Part shown: positions 1 through 41,333 of the stretch, piece after piece | Numbering within the stretch: position 1 is the first letter of the stretch | Layout: the number at the start of each line of letters is the position of its first letter | Assembly: GCA_965153355.1 (NCBI GenBank) | Contig: OZ231126.1 | Coordinates: forward strand, 48,608,001 to 48,672,000 | Direction: 5' to 3' | Length of the DNA: 64,000 nucleotides | From: Flaccisagitta enflata | Lineage: Eukaryota > Chaetognatha > Sagittoidea > Aphragmophora | Notes under the pieces: generated by a model | What the model was told of the DNA's origin: nothing | The model's input: the letters and a program-made list of their open reading frames with translations, nothing else | The model's database searches: none | Made by a program: the position numbers and the translations under genes

Positions 1-540
1 TTAATAGCGCAAGTATAGATTTATAAATATACGACATCATGAACCATATCTTGACACTCTTGTTCCATCGCTTTTTTGCACCATTTGCTATATGAGCCCA
101 TTCATACTATCTTGAAGAATCTGTCTTCAAATTGCATGCTTTGTACAGTAAAATGATCTTAAATTGGCAAAATTTTCAAACAAAATCTTAAAAAAGAGTA
201 AGATTATTTTAAAGAGGTATCTTTATATGTATTTCCATCATTGTTAATGAAGAAATTGAAAGAAAATGTCATGAAGGGACGATAATTTCATATCCGTTAA
301 GAGGCGGATTTCCGTTTATCTTATAGCGAGATCTAACTACATGTACTTTCAGCCTCTACATCCAGTTTTGCTGAGTAAAGATCAAGATTTCTTTTAATAT
401 TCTTTCAAGTTTTTAGTTCTAAGAAAAAACTATTCCTAATTTCAAATAAAAATTTCAAAATATCTAAAATATTTTATCCTTGTATAAGTAACTGACTTAT
501 CAGAAGCAGGCTTAAAATGTTGACTTGATCACATCTCCAC
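1..540. other. AT-rich non-coding stretch
   Basis: No reading frame, exon-like segment or repeat structure is recognised here. It lies upstream of the first recognisable exon (2956) of the Ig-membrane gene and could be intron or intergenic. Confidence 0.5.
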
Positions 541-562
541 CCAGGAATAATCTTCGCTTTTT

Positions 563-1117
563 GGGCAGCGGCCCCGAAGGGGGCGAAGTCCTGTAGAACA
601 CAGGGGGACTTTCGTTCATTCGTCTATTTGTACATGCATCCCCCCCAGGCCCTCTCAGGGCTGAAATCTACCCTCTCAAACTTGAAATCTGCCCTCTCTG
701 GCCTTGAATATGCCCTCTTAGGCCTGAAATCTGCCCTCTCAAGCCTGAAATTTGCCCTCCAAGACCATAAATCTGTCTTCTTAGATTCATGGTCTGAGAC
801 GGTAGATCTTAGGCCTGAGAGAGTAGATATCAGGCCTGAGGGCAGATTTCAAGCCTGAGAGGGCCTGGATTTTAGGCCTGAGAGGGCCTAGGAAGGATGG
901 ACGGACAAATAAAGAACTGATGGACGGACAAATAAAGAACTGATGGACGGACAAATAAAGAACTGATGGACGGACAAATAAAGAACTGATGGACGGACAA
1001 ACAAAAGTCCCCCTGTGTTCTACAGGAATATCCCCTTTGGGGCCGCTGCCCTGCTTCCCTGCTTCCCCTCACTCAAATTCACAATCATTCAAAGCAGGGC
1101 AACGGGTATCGCTGACC
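563..1117 (-). mobile_element. Foldback element with internal minisatellite (family F1, copy a)
   Basis: The element is bounded by GGGCAGCGGCCCC at 563 and its inverted copy ending near 1051. A left-end extension, reading GTCAGCG..TACCCG on the minus strand, lies at about 1088-1117. The ends fold as two consecutive hairpins, CGGCCCC/GGGG and TCCTGTAGAAC-like. The interior holds about twenty-base repeats of GGCCTGAGAGGGC type, then four copies of a 24-base GGACGGACAAATAAAGAACT unit. No transposase frame is present. The same architecture with a different core occurs at 4229, 38749, 42583 and 57889. Confidence 0.75.
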
Positions 1118-1319
1118 ACATATTGCCCTTGGGCGACCTGTTCTCCAATTCCCAGGCCGCTGAAATTGTGAGAAAGTAAGAAGGGCTAGGGATGGGAGGG
1201 GGGGGGTATCCGTCGGGTGAATACAGCCCGCATCCATGATTGGGCTGTAGAAAGGCAACAACTGAAATGTCCCGAACAGGATGGTCTCCATGATGAGAGC
1301 CCAATGCGGTTCTTAGATA

Positions 1320-2275
1320 ACTATGGCAAAATAAAAAAAGACAGTAATTTTCAAAATGATATTGTGAGCTCATTTTTTGGAGTAGCTTTATAATTTTCTA
1401 GACCAATATAGTTTGTCAAATTTGGAACCTAGCAAAAAAATCAGATCTTGAAAAAGTTGATTTTTGCGCCCATAGCATTGATTTTTGCAAAATTTGTCTA
1501 TTGAACAATCACCGAGTTGGTTTCAGTTTCAGTTTAGATCCAACTTTGAAAACTAACTGTGAGCTCAATTTTTGGAGCAAGATCAGAACTTTTTAGATGG
1601 TGATAGCATGTCAAATTTCTGACATAGTAAAAAAATCAGAACTCAAAAAAGTTTATTTTTGTAGTTGCAACATCAATTTTTGTAAAATCGGTTAAAGTTA
1701 GATGGTCAAAATAAAAAAACATTTATCTAGAGTTGATTTCAAATGTTCATTTTTTTTAATAGCTTCACATTTTTTTTAGGTGGTGACAGTACGGCAAGTT
1801 TTTGACACAGCAAAAAAATCGGAACTCAAAAAAGTGTATTTTTGCATCAGAATCATCAATTTTTGTGAATAGACTTCTTATAAAAAATCTAGTGTTGATA
1901 TCCAGTTTTGACAGATTTTACAAAAATTGATGTAGAAGGTACAAAAATACACTTTGAATTCTGATTTTTTTGCTGTGTCAGAAATTTGACCTGCTATCAC
2001 CATCTCAGAAATATTGATCTCGCTCTAAAAGTTGAGCTCAGAGTAAATTTTATAAAGTTGGATCTAAACTGAAACCTATTCGGCGATGGTTCAATTGACA
2101 AATTTTGCAAAACTCAATGCTATGGGCGCAAAAATCAACTTTTTCAAGATCTGATTTTTTTACCAGGTAGCAAATTTGACAAACTATCTTAGTCTAAAAA
2201 ATTATGAACCTGCTCTAAAAAATGAGCTCACAATATCATTTTGAAAATTACTTTCCTTTTTTATTTTGCCATAGT
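1320..2275. mobile_element. Long-armed palindromic MITE with TA duplication
   Basis: The arms start ACTATGGCAAAAT at 1320 and end with the inverse at 2275. They are flanked by TA at 1318-1319 and 2276-2277. The inverted arms run for roughly 400 bases each and meet near 1800-1880, so the whole unit is a near-palindrome. There is no open frame. TA target duplication suggests mobilisation by a Tc1/mariner-type transposase; this is inference from the duplication alone. Confidence 0.75.
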
Positions 2276-2630
2276 TACACCGCTATCTTCCCATGATTTT
2301 TAAAATCAACTGATGGCCAAGGCTATGCATGTTAGCCGCTCTAGGCGGCTTTTACTAGAGTGGATGAACTGTTTCCATCCTTCCTGATCAATTTGAGGCG
2401 TAAACACGGCCAAGTGGTGCCTCTGCCATCTTGCAAATCCAAATCTTGGTATCGAATAATAACAAACAACATCTCCATCCAACCAGTTTCTTTAGACGAC
2501 TTGGGTCGTTGTTGTTGTTGTTGTAGTATATCCTTCTCGTTTTGGCCTTGTTCTTCTTCTCTTGTTCTCATTCCCATCTCTGTTTATGTCTCAGTCCTTG
2601 CTTTTTGTTTTTGTTTTGTTTTTGTTTTTT

Positions 2631-2847
2631 AGTTGAGGACACCCAACTCTATAAGAGGCTTTGTCCATCTGTTGGTCCGTTGGTCCGTTGGTCCGTTGGT
2701 CCTTCCGTCCGGGGTCATCGAGTTGAAAAGTGGGAAAACGAGCATTTTTGATACTTTTTGTGTATGTTTGAGTGCTGGGGTGGGTTTGGGTGTGGATGGG
2801 GGTTGGATGCCCCTGCCCACCCGTCCGCAACGATATTGTGACCCCGC
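2631..2847 (+). mobile_element. Hairpin-ended repeat with GTCY core (family F4, copy a)
   Basis: It begins with a degenerate GTTG.GGACAC.CAAC hairpin followed by CTCTATAAGAGGCTTTGTCC. A run of GGTCCGTT units (GTCY microsatellite) comes next. It ends in the conserved block GCCCCTGCCCACCCGTCCGCAACG, then ATATTGTGACCCCGCG. Related copies are at 3899, 19693, 35229, 37239, 40005, 47591 and 56869. It is non-coding and ends about 109 bases upstream of an exon acceptor. Confidence 0.7.
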
Positions 2848-2955
2848 GTCACTTTTTTTCTCTGTCCCCTCTCACGTTTTGGTTTGTCATTTAGTCATTC
2901 GACTGATGTATTTGTCCGTTTGCCTGTAGTTCGTTTGCTGTTCTCCTCGTTGCAG

Positions 2956-32402
<29,447 letters not shown>

Positions 32403-33660
32403 GTCTTCAGTCTTGACGCTCTTGTGAGGCTTTTAACCAGAGACCAAAGTGGAAACGATTCTCTTTGAAGGCGACTATAATTATTCAATGATACCTTTTT
32501 TGGGTGCCTCAACTGAGACAGTCTGATCAATGGATGCGCGAATGAACGACTGACTGATTGACGTTCAAAGGAACGGATGGACACTAACCCATGAGGACGC
32601 ACTTTGGAAATGACAATAACGACACTTTAAAGGTTGAATAGCCTAAAAGTTTAAGAAAGGCCGCAAAATCTTTTTTTTTCTTTCCAAAAACACAATTTCA
32701 TCCCCGCACGCGTACCAAGTCGTTGGTGTTTCTTCGTGATACTAGTCATAGCTTATCAATTATTCAACCATTTACATCCTGTCATGGTATTCTTAAGCAC
32801 CCACGATCTCATTATTTATTCCATTGTTGAAATTTTTTACGTTGTTACACTTGATGCATTTAATTTATTCTCATCGATGTCGAGCCTTTAGTCTTAGTGA
32901 GTAGAGTGCGACTTAATGTTTCTTGTTTATGAGTTTTTACAGTGATAATCACCTTATTTATTACCAGTGATTTTTTGTTCTAAATCGTTCTGAAGGTGTT
33001 TTTTTTTCTTAGATTGTAGGACCCCCCATCCAAACATGAAACTGGCAGGATATTACCACGCGAATAAAAAAAGCCGCAACATTTTGTAGATTGATGAAAA
33101 GCGCAAATGAATTTATCCAAACATTTTTCTGTTCAAGTGACTTAAAAGATTTTTGAATTTTCTTTCATTCTTGACCAATCCCAGGTCTGTAACTCCAACC
33201 GCTAAGGAGTTAGAGCTTATCAAAGTGAACTTCTATTTTCAAAAGGATTGCAAATTGCAAATGACAATGTGTATACTCTTCCTTATGCCATTTCTAAATA
33301 AATGAAATTAGTAATGCCAAATTGGAGCCAAATGAAAGTTCTTTCAAAGAGTTTTCTTACAGTCGAAGATTTTTAATAATTATTTTGAAATTCAGTTTGA
33401 CAATTAGTCATTAAAAAGGGCGTTTTTTTGTTTTGTTTTTTTTTGTTCGGAAACATCATTTCCAAGCACTTTTCTCATTGCTTTTGCATGTTAAGGTTGA
33501 GGAGGAATTGCCTCATTGTTATCTCACCGATGCATTTTCTTATGGAGAAATGAGTTATGAAGGGGGGTAAGCTAAAAAAAATGTGGCATATCATGAGAAA
33601 ATACCGACTCGTGACCAATTTCCATGATTCGTAATTCGGATATGCTTAATGGGTTAAAGT
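32403..33660 (+). other. Probable 3' untranslated region and AT-rich sequence
   Basis: This follows the stop codon. AATAAA occurs near 33062 and 33297, either of which could serve for polyadenylation; neither can be confirmed. A fragment shared with the foldback at 3605-4105 lies at 33459-33496. No other coding signal is seen. Confidence 0.4.
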
Positions 33661-33702
33661 ACCATCCAAAAAGGCAGTGTTCTTATGGTTTTTTTAATTT
33701 TT

Positions 33703-34510
33703 AAGTCGCGCGCACGCGACTCTACAACCCACTTTGTCCTTCCGTTGGTCGGTCAGTTGGTCGATCGGTAACGTTATACTTTTTTTTATGATTTTACTAT
33801 CTTCGCCAAAAGAAACGCGACACCCTGGCAAAGATATGGTTTATTGACCATAATTTGACACAATTCAGTAACTGAGAGAGTTTGAAGGTCAAATAAGTTT
33901 TTCTTGTAAAAAATACACATGACTGTGGATCTAAAATGCTATCTATATCGCATTTCTTCATCAACAGGGGTGATAACCTCTTCTCATTTATCCACAGTTT
34001 TTGCAAGCCAATGATTTTTGATTGAGGTTTACTCTTTTGCTTGCCATTTTTAAACGGCTTGAACTACAGAATCCAGATTGAGCCCACCTTTGAGATTTTT
34101 TGATGTAGATTAATTTGCTTTTTTGGAAAAAGTATCTAGCTTCTCCAGAAGCTAAGATAACAAAAGTTAAAGTTATATCAATTTTAATCTTTTTTTGTTC
34201 TCACAATCTTTTATCAATTCTGAATATGACTATTTGCCTTCTTCTGCTTGCCATTTCTAAACGCTTTGAGATACAGTTACCAGATTGGACTCATTTTGTA
34301 GATCTTTTGAAGAAGATTAATTTCTTTTTTTTAAAAAGTATCTAGCTTTTCTAGAAGCTAAGATATTGTAGATAGAAGGTGTCGCGTTTCTTTTGGCGAA
34401 GATAGTATTCTCTGACCTCAATGCTCCTGCCCAAATGGTCTAGTGACCTCAAATATAGCCCCTGCCCACCCGCACGCGACTTCGGTAGCCATGTATCCGA
34501 TTTTGGTCTT
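33703..34510 (+). mobile_element. F2 hairpin-ended repeat, copy e, split by a MITE
   Basis: Hairpin AGTCGCGCGCACGCGACT, ACAACCCACTTTGTCC and a GTYGGTC tract stand at 33703-33790. The other half (GCTCCTGCCCAAATGGTCTA to CACGCGACTTCGGTAGCC and TGTATCCG) stands at 34410-34500. The two halves are separated by the TA-flanked element 33797-34405, so the MITE inserted later. Confidence 0.75.
33797..34405. mobile_element. TA-flanked MITE nested in F2
   Basis: The ends CTATCTTCGCCAAAAGAAAC / inverse are perfect for about 29 bases (continuing GCGACACC) and flanked by TA. The interior contains a direct repeat of about 200 bases (AAAAAGTATCTAGCTT.TC.AGAAGCTAAGATA). No transposase; Tc1/mariner type inferred. 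Confidence 0.85.
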
Positions 34511-34587
34511 AATGGATTGATAGAAAGCCTTGGAAATATTCTAGTTTGAAGGATATTTGATAGTAGAGTGTAAAAATTGAGAAATGG

Positions 34588-34655
34588 GGGATGGGAGCCC
34601 TAGTAACCTTCTCACGCGACTAGAGTAGCCGTGTATCTGGCCTTGTTTTTAGTGA
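34588..34655 (+). mobile_element. F2 end fragment
   Basis: CTCACGCGACTAGAGTAGCC and GTGTATCTGGCCTTGTTTT only. Confidence 0.5.
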
Positions 34656-35228
34656 GGAGAATATTTTCTTAGCTAAAAAAAATGGGTCATATGGATTTCA
34701 ACGGGATCAGAATGATTTTATGTAGTAATGGGTAGACCAGAAAAGACATACTGGGAAAACTTGGCATAATAGCAACCAACAAACTGATCGATAAAAGAGA
34801 AAAAACCTAGCGGGTAAGTACATATGTCTGTCTAGTGTCTATCTGCAGCACTTTGTTTCTAAAGCTATTTTGGTATTTCCGAGCAGGTTTTAGCAAAACT
34901 GCCCTTAGTAGTGGTGCCAGCGATCTGCCAATGAGTGTGCAAAATTTCAACATTTTATTTAAGCAACAAAGCTTTGGGCATGTATGCCAGCCGTTTCTAT
35001 GACTATCATGACAGTGATATGTATAGAGATGACATAATATAATAAAATTGCCATGTTCAGTTTTGTAATTTGATCAAAAAAATAACATTTCAGTAAAATA
35101 GTAGTTCACTTAGACAAGGTCTCACTCATAAACCATTTGAGGTACAGGCCTGGGATTGGTCTAGAATTAAAAAAAATTCTGAAATCTCGTGAAAAAACAG
35201 TGAACACAATTTATTCACTCTACTTTTC

Positions 35229-35370
35229 AGTTGCGGACACGCAACTCTATGAGGCTTTGTCCATCCGTTGGTCCGTCATGGTGATCAAGTGGGAAAGTAT
35301 GAAAACGCGCATTTCCGCCCCTGCCCACCAGTCTGCAACTGGTAATGGCCGTGGATCCGGCCTTGTTTAT
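35229..35370 (+). mobile_element. F4 repeat, copy d (short)
   Basis: Perfect hairpin GTTGCGGACACGCAAC, then TCTATGAGGCTTTGTCCATC, then AAAACGCGCATTT. The distal end TCTGCAACTGGTAATGGCC and GATCCGGCCTTGTTT is shared with F2. Confidence 0.75.
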
Positions 35371-35406
35371 TAATCAATAAAGTGGTACAGATTCTTTATT
35401 CCCGTC

Positions 35407-36951
35407 CACTGTGCTTTTAAAACAATTCTGAGTGAAAAGTCACATAACTGTGGGTTTTTCTACATTTTTGAGCAGTATTGGGGTGTAAGAGCATGTAACT
35501 AGCAAAAACAAAATCATTCCCTGAGCGCTTTTTGAGTAACCTTCAAAAAAAAAAAAGACCTAATTTCAATGCAGATTCTTCTGGGATGTGTTGACTAAAT
35601 TTCTGATTCTATATTGTTAATCTATGCAAAAATCCCTTTCATTTGATAGGGTAGAGTGGGGTAAAATGGGTCAGCGGGGTAAAATGGGTCACTTAACTTT
35701 TTTTTAAATTTTGCTTAAATCTGTTGAAATGAAGCAAATTTTGCTTCAGATCTAGGGAAAAGGATGCCATATCCTCCTCCAAAACAGATCATCCCCCCTT
35801 GTTTGTAATATTTGGATGCATTATAAAATGAAATAGTAATTTGATAAAAATTGTGCGTCGCTAGGCATAAAACCAACTTCTGGTTTCCATGGAGACCAAA
35901 TAGAGAAGGAAAGCAGTTACCCACTGCCTACCTACTGTAGATGGATGGTTAAACGTGGGCAGTGATAGTTTTGAGTTTTTAAGTATAGTTAGCTAAAAAA
36001 TTAATTTTTAGTAATGTGGGGTAAAATGGGTCACCATGCTAAAATCATGAAATTTTCATCAAAATGCTGAGAGTTGCTTGTTATCCAATCTCATGGGTCA
36101 GAGTAAGTGAGATACAGCTCATTCCTGCGTGGAACATCTTGTTCCATTGTTGCAAAATGATTTTATAATATAAATATAATAATTTGATGCTAAACCATTA
36201 TTTTCAAAAAACCTATTACATAACCTTACATTTTTTGCCTTTAAATACTTTTTTTTGTTCAATTGACATGTTCGGTCACTCTTTCTTCACTAATACGTTG
36301 TAACTCTTCACTTGGAATAAAGTAGTGGTCCATATTTTTTTGAAAGAAAGTAGGTGACCCATTTTACCCCACCTAAATGGGGTAAAATGGGTCACCTACT
36401 CGTTTTTAAAAAGGAGTGGGTTGCCCCCCTCGCTCATTTCTAGGAGGCAATTTTCTTGTCTGTGGTAGTAGGAAAAACACACATTGTCCGTAATCAATCA
36501 TAAAATTCTTCATTTTGTTAAAAAATTAAGAGATATTAGAAAAATCATCGAAAAAGTGACCCATTTTACCCCACTTCACCCTAGGTCGCACTCTATACTT
36601 TTGCAAAGAATTAAAATTTTCATTTTGTGAATCACCGTTACAAAAAAATAAGGGTGGTTGAAAATATGAAAACCTTATTTCTACATAAAACCATATAGTG
36701 TGACCTATCAAATGAAAGGAAATTTTGTATAGAATAACAATATGGAATCAAAAAATGAGCCAATAGAACTCATTAGAATCTGCATTACAAATAGGCTTAA
36801 TTTTTTTCTATTTTGAAGATTACTCAAAAAGCGCTCGGGGAATGATTTTATTTTTGCTAGTTACATGCTCTTACATCCCAATACTGCTCAAAAATACAGA
36901 AAAACCCACAGTTATAAGACTTTCCACTGAGAATTTTTTAAAAGCACAGTG
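35407..36951. mobile_element. Chapaev/CACTA-like non-autonomous transposon
   Basis: The ends CACTGTGCTTTTAAAA / inverse extend as about 250-base inverted arms. They are flanked by a 4-base duplication CGTC (35403-35406, 36952-36955). CAC termini with 4-base duplications are typical of Chapaev-type members of the CMC superfamily. The interior repeats GGGGTAAAATGGGTCA in direct and inverted orientation (35647-36580). No transposase frame is seen. Confidence 0.75.
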
Positions 36952-37238
36952 CGTCGCAATCAACTTAGACATTCAAGACCACCCTTTCTTCATCCTAATG
37001 TCACTTCTAAACAAATAAGTTAGGACAGCCAGCAAGGTCCCATTTTGAAGATCTTTCACAGAGCTTTCCGTGCAAAGGGTCATGGATTTTGCTATGCTTT
37101 CTTAATTGCGTGGATGTAAAGCACTGACAAACATATTTTGTCCCATTTTTTTACCTGGGCTTAAAATTCGAGAGAACCTCAGCCAGTTGAAAGGATTCTC
37201 AGGGGAGCAGGGGGGTAGGGAGAATAAAAAGCGACGCA

Positions 37239-37434
37239 AACCCACAATATTGTTGCCAACGGGTGGGCAGGAGGGTCCATCCCCCATCCCCACCCCACAC
37301 CCCCAACCCCACTCAAACATACACAAATAGTGTGTAAAATGCTAGTTTTCCATTTTTTTTACTTATTTTCATGGATGGACAGACCACAGACCAATGGACG
37401 ACCAAAGCCACTTTAAGTGTTGCGTGTCCGCAAC
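37239..37434 (-). mobile_element. F4 repeat, copy e
   Basis: On the minus strand: hairpin GTTGCGGACACGCAAC, ACTTAAAGTGGCTTTGGTCG, then TATGTTTGAGTGGGGTTGGG and CCTGCCCACCCGTTGGCAAC. The central block with TGTATGTTTGAGTG also occurs in the 2631 copy. Confidence 0.7.
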
Positions 37435-37562
37435 AAAAGTGGTTTCTGCTTTTTCTTTCTGTATGCCTGCATCTGTCAGCCTTTGTGTCGGTTTACCTGT
37501 CACTGACAGTATGTTTACTGTCAGTCTGGTAAAAGTACAGACTAACAGGTAAACAATCAATA

Positions 37563-38155
37563 ACACCCCTCTCAAAATTAGGCGAACTGGGATCAGAGCA
37601 AGTCTGAAAATGCTTTGTAGATCGCTTATTAAGAGTCTAACCATTAAGGTAACTTTGCAATATGTAATTTCCGGCAGGGTTTCAAAAAATTGTCCAAAGA
37701 ATGTCAACCAATGGCTCCGAATCTCTTCTTTTAATTGATATCATGCAGCTATATTTTTTATGAAAGTTCTGAATTAACCAGTAAAACCAACTTAGTTGTC
37801 AATGGATTCAGCCGCTTCGCGGGGCTGTTCCTTAATCCCAATGCGTCATCGTAGCTTGGTAGTTATCTAACAACTCGGGAATGGCAGTTTCTGCCCCACT
37901 CGTATGGGAAAAAATGAGTAAGTTTGTACAGTCTCCTCTTTAGACGATTTCTTGTCAAAATCGGTCAAAATCTTTTACCACATTTTTGACATAGCACACA
38001 ACTAGGGCCACAAACTAGCGCGAATGGCCTATTTGGCCTCGGTTTGTGAAGATACTATGTTTTAGCTATCTATGTGTCAAATTTCAGCCCTCTCAATGCA
38101 TTTTTACTCTCCATTTTGATCTTTTTCCCAGTTCGTTTAATTTTGAGAGGGGTGT
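37563..38155. mobile_element. TA-flanked MITE
   Basis: The ends ACACCCCTCTCAAAATTAGG..GAACTGGGA / inverse are flanked by TA. 593 bases with no transposase. The inverted arms are clear for about 32 bases. Confidence 0.6.
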
Positions 38156-38748
38156 TATGTCTATGTACGATTTTGAGTCTGTGCTTGCATTTTCCTCAGA
38201 CCTAAACTTGAAAGAAATAACGACTGGCAGAAAACACTCGCATGGAGTGGGAAAAAAGCTAAGACTTGACTAAGATAGACTTAGATAGACAGACAGACAG
38301 ATAGACTTAGATAGACAGACAGACACTGCAAAACAGGTCAAAGGAAATCACTTGTCTTTCACTTAAAAGATGAAGACAGTTTTTATGTTTGTTTGTTTGT
38401 TAAGATGGCAGAAAATTGAAAATCAGCTAAAATTGTGCAAAAAATGCTCGTTTAGGGCCAATTATGATCATTCAGGGCCGGTTGCATAAAAAAAAAAAAA
38501 AAACGGTAAAAGTTCCTTCAGGCTATCACCATTGAACTCTAGAGCTTCATGTTAGTCGGTTTACCTAAAAAATTGGTGTAGTTTGCCTATAAATTAGCTC
38601 CAAAGATGAAAAATATGACAAAAATGCTCATTTGGGGGGCCCATATGCTCGATCAGGGCCGGGGCCGGTAAGGGATCCCGCCAGATTTCGCTATTTTTGA
38701 CCTCGGAAACAGATTCTATGGGTCAATAGCAGTCCAAAGGCAGTAAGT
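38156..38748 (+). other. AT-rich intergenic stretch with AGAC repeats
   Basis: A short GATAGACAGACAGACA run at 38275-38325 and an A16 run near 38488. No gene recognised. Confidence 0.5.
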
Positions 38749-39319
38749 GGTCAGCGGTACCCATGCCCTGCTTGAGTAGTGTTTGATTTAAGTTGAGGGG
38801 GAGCAGGGCAGCGGCCCCGAAGGGGACGAAAACCTGTAGAACACAAGGGGGAATCTGTCCATCCGTCCATCCGTTCGTCCCCCTCCACCCCATCCTCAGG
38901 GCTTCGTCTCCTTTGGAGCCTATTCTGACCCAAATAATGCCAAATAGCCCAAATCCAAGCAATACGGCCAAAATCTAAGCAAAATGGCCCAAATCCAAGC
39001 ATAGTGGCCCAAATCCAAGAAAAATGGTCCAAATCTGGTCAGAATCTAGGTATCGGAGGACACTATATAGATCTAAGGGGCCAAAATGATGTACTCTCGG
39101 CCAGATTTGGGCCATTATACTTGGATTTGGGCCATTTTGTTTAGATTTTGGCCATACTGCTTGGATTTGGGCTATTTGGCATTATTTGGGACAGAATAGG
39201 CCCCAAAGGAGAGGAAGCCCTGAGGTTGGGGCGGGGGGGACGGACGGATGGACGTACGTACGGACGGACAGATTCCCCCTGTGCTCTACAGGACTTCGTC
39301 CCCTTCGGGGCCGCTGCCC
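38749..39319 (+). mobile_element. F1 foldback element, copy c
   Basis: The left end is GTCAGCGGTACCCATGCCCT. The inner inverted repeats are GGGCAGCGGCCCCGAAGGGG / inverse, then CTGTAGAACACAAGGGGGAA / inverse. The core is an inverted pair of GGCCCAAATCCAAGCA-type units (38940-39030 and 39108-39180), so this copy has a palindromic rather than direct array. Confidence 0.8.
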
Positions 39320-40004
39320 GAAAACCTTAAGATATCAATCCTCAAATCGCCTGTGATATTCCATCGACATTCTGGACCCCATTATTGTGTCACTTTGACC
39401 CCCCCCCTCAAAGGCCATTCCATTTCACCTTCATATCTCAGCTCAGAGGTTAAATTTTGAAATTTCATCGAAGGCCCCAAAAGTAGTGATCTTCCATCTC
39501 TACAATCATTCATTTGGGCTCCTAGGAATGGCAGATTGCTTATTGAAATATAACATCGTCGAATCCATCCTAACTCCACAAGCCATTTCAATTTTTTTCT
39601 TATTTTTTACTCACGTGAATGCTTCGTGGTTTCTCCCTCGACCCAGAAGAAATGGATCGCTTTAACCAATAAGGGACAGTGAGAGTTGGAATTATGACCT
39701 CACCACTTGTCTACACCAATCAAAGAAATAAACGGCGACAGCATGCCACGAAAAACATTTCCTTTCATCAAGGGACCTAACGGGGAGTGCAACTTGCATA
39801 GAAACTTCTTGTAAGATGCGTCCTTGCGTCTCTTAGAGGGTGTGTAGATATGTAGGTACATAGGTATGTAGGTAGGTATGTAGGTAGGGGCGAGAGGAGG
39901 AAGAAGCCTTGTTGCATGCAAAACTTCAATAGGGAGGAACTTTTTTTTGAGCAACAACTTATTGTTTTAATCTAATTAAATTCATACTTCATGATTTTAG
40001 TTTT
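39320..40004 (+). other. Non-coding stretch with a weak exon candidate
   Basis: A possible initial exon at 39743-39810 (MPRKTFPFIKGPNGECNLHR followed by NF, donor TT|GTAAGA) has a fair start context but no recognisable partner. A TAGGTATG repeat lies at 39850-39890. Nothing else is supported. Confidence 0.25.
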
Positions 40005-40216
40005 TAGAGGCTTTGTCTGTTTGTCGGTCCGATGGTCCATCAGTTTGTCGGTCTGTGCTGATCGAGTTGAAGAGTTGAAAAACAGATGTCTAAAATACTT
40101 TTTGTGTATAGTTTGTGAACGTTTGTGTGTAGGGTTGAAGTTGAGGGTTCGGATGTGGATGGGGGTCGGACGCCCCTTCCCATCCGTCCGCAGCGAAATT
40201 GTAACCCCGCGTTACT
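40005..40216 (+). mobile_element. F4 repeat, copy f
   Basis: It begins after the lost hairpin at GAGGCTTTGTCTGTTTGTCG. It keeps TTGTGTGTAG, GGATGGGGGTCGGACGCCCC and TTGTAACCCCGCGTTACTT. Confidence 0.65.
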
Positions 40217-41080
40217 TGACTCACCATTTTCAGATCAACTAAAAACCAATAAGTTTTGCCATTATCAAATATGCTATTACGTACAAAGTAAGACGTTCAT
40301 TTTCCATTCCGTCCAATAATACGGTCCGATGACATGATTGGAGTGGAGAAAGGGACTTGAGCTGCCATGAGCAAAGAGGCGAGGAAAACGAACTTCGGCC
40401 AAGTTGATGGTTGATCCTTGGGGTGCCTCGCAGCTCCCTAGACCCATGCGCCCATACTCCATTTCCCACTTCCAATTCCCCATTACCCCGTGAAGGTCAA
40501 AATTGCATACAGAGCAATGAGGTTGATAGGAGTAGTACTGACAAAAGAATAAATAAAACGATCAGAGTACCTTTCATAATACTGCGTGACCGGCATTCTG
40601 TCGCAAACTTTTCACCCCGTTTGGCGGTTGAGATTCTCCGGTAGAGCCACCGTTCGTAGTCATGAATGGCAGGGGTTTATAATGCAAAAAGATGATGAAT
40701 TTAAAGACGTATCCAAAAGAAGACAATTATGAAGTTAATGATAGCGCAAGGGCAATTGCTTGCCAACTGCACTTTTTTTTTAAATTCTTACTCTCACAAC
40801 ACAAGCAGATAATCATGCCCGTGAGAAAAACGCGTGGATCGTGAAAAAGTAAAGCAGGGTGGGTGATGAGAGGTAGTAGACCACAGAAACCTATCTACTT
40901 CTTCGAAATGCCTATATAAAATAAAATATTTGCTAAGTTTCATAATCCTCCGGCAAGGTTCAATAGGGCTTCAATCCCCTCACCAATTTTTTTAGATTCA
41001 GCTAATTCATTCAATAGATATCAATCAAAACATTAAGAGTAGATTTTCATTTTATAGATAGTAAACTGATCGTCGAGGAC
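40217..41080 (+). other. Intergenic stretch, nothing recognised
   Basis: Mixed composition, short open frames only, no matching splice pair or repeat structure. Confidence 0.4.
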
Positions 41081-41333
41081 AACCAGGCCAGATACGCGGG
41101 CAGGGACAGGGTCGGCAGGAGCAAAAACACTTGTGAAAGCGACCTAAACTCCAAAAAAATATAAGTGTGACCAACCAAAAAGTTATCCATAGGGTAGCGT
41201 AAAATGAACGCACCAAATTGATGTTCTAAATTGTAAGGTATTCTCTGGATGACAAACATTGCATTTTGATATCTTTTTCACCTTCTTGTGACGCCATTCA
41301 GAACAAGGCCAAGAGATGCGTCATATTTAGATA

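Noticed and set aside
2341-2632. Overlapping frames with poly-Cys or poly-Gln
   Set aside because: They are caused by a short GTT repeat. No splice signals and no domain.
39726-39810. Exon-like frame EINGDSMPRKTFPFIKGPNG before GTAAGA
   Set aside because: The acceptor is weak, no partner exon was found, and an initial-exon reading is equally unproven. Kept only as a low-confidence note.
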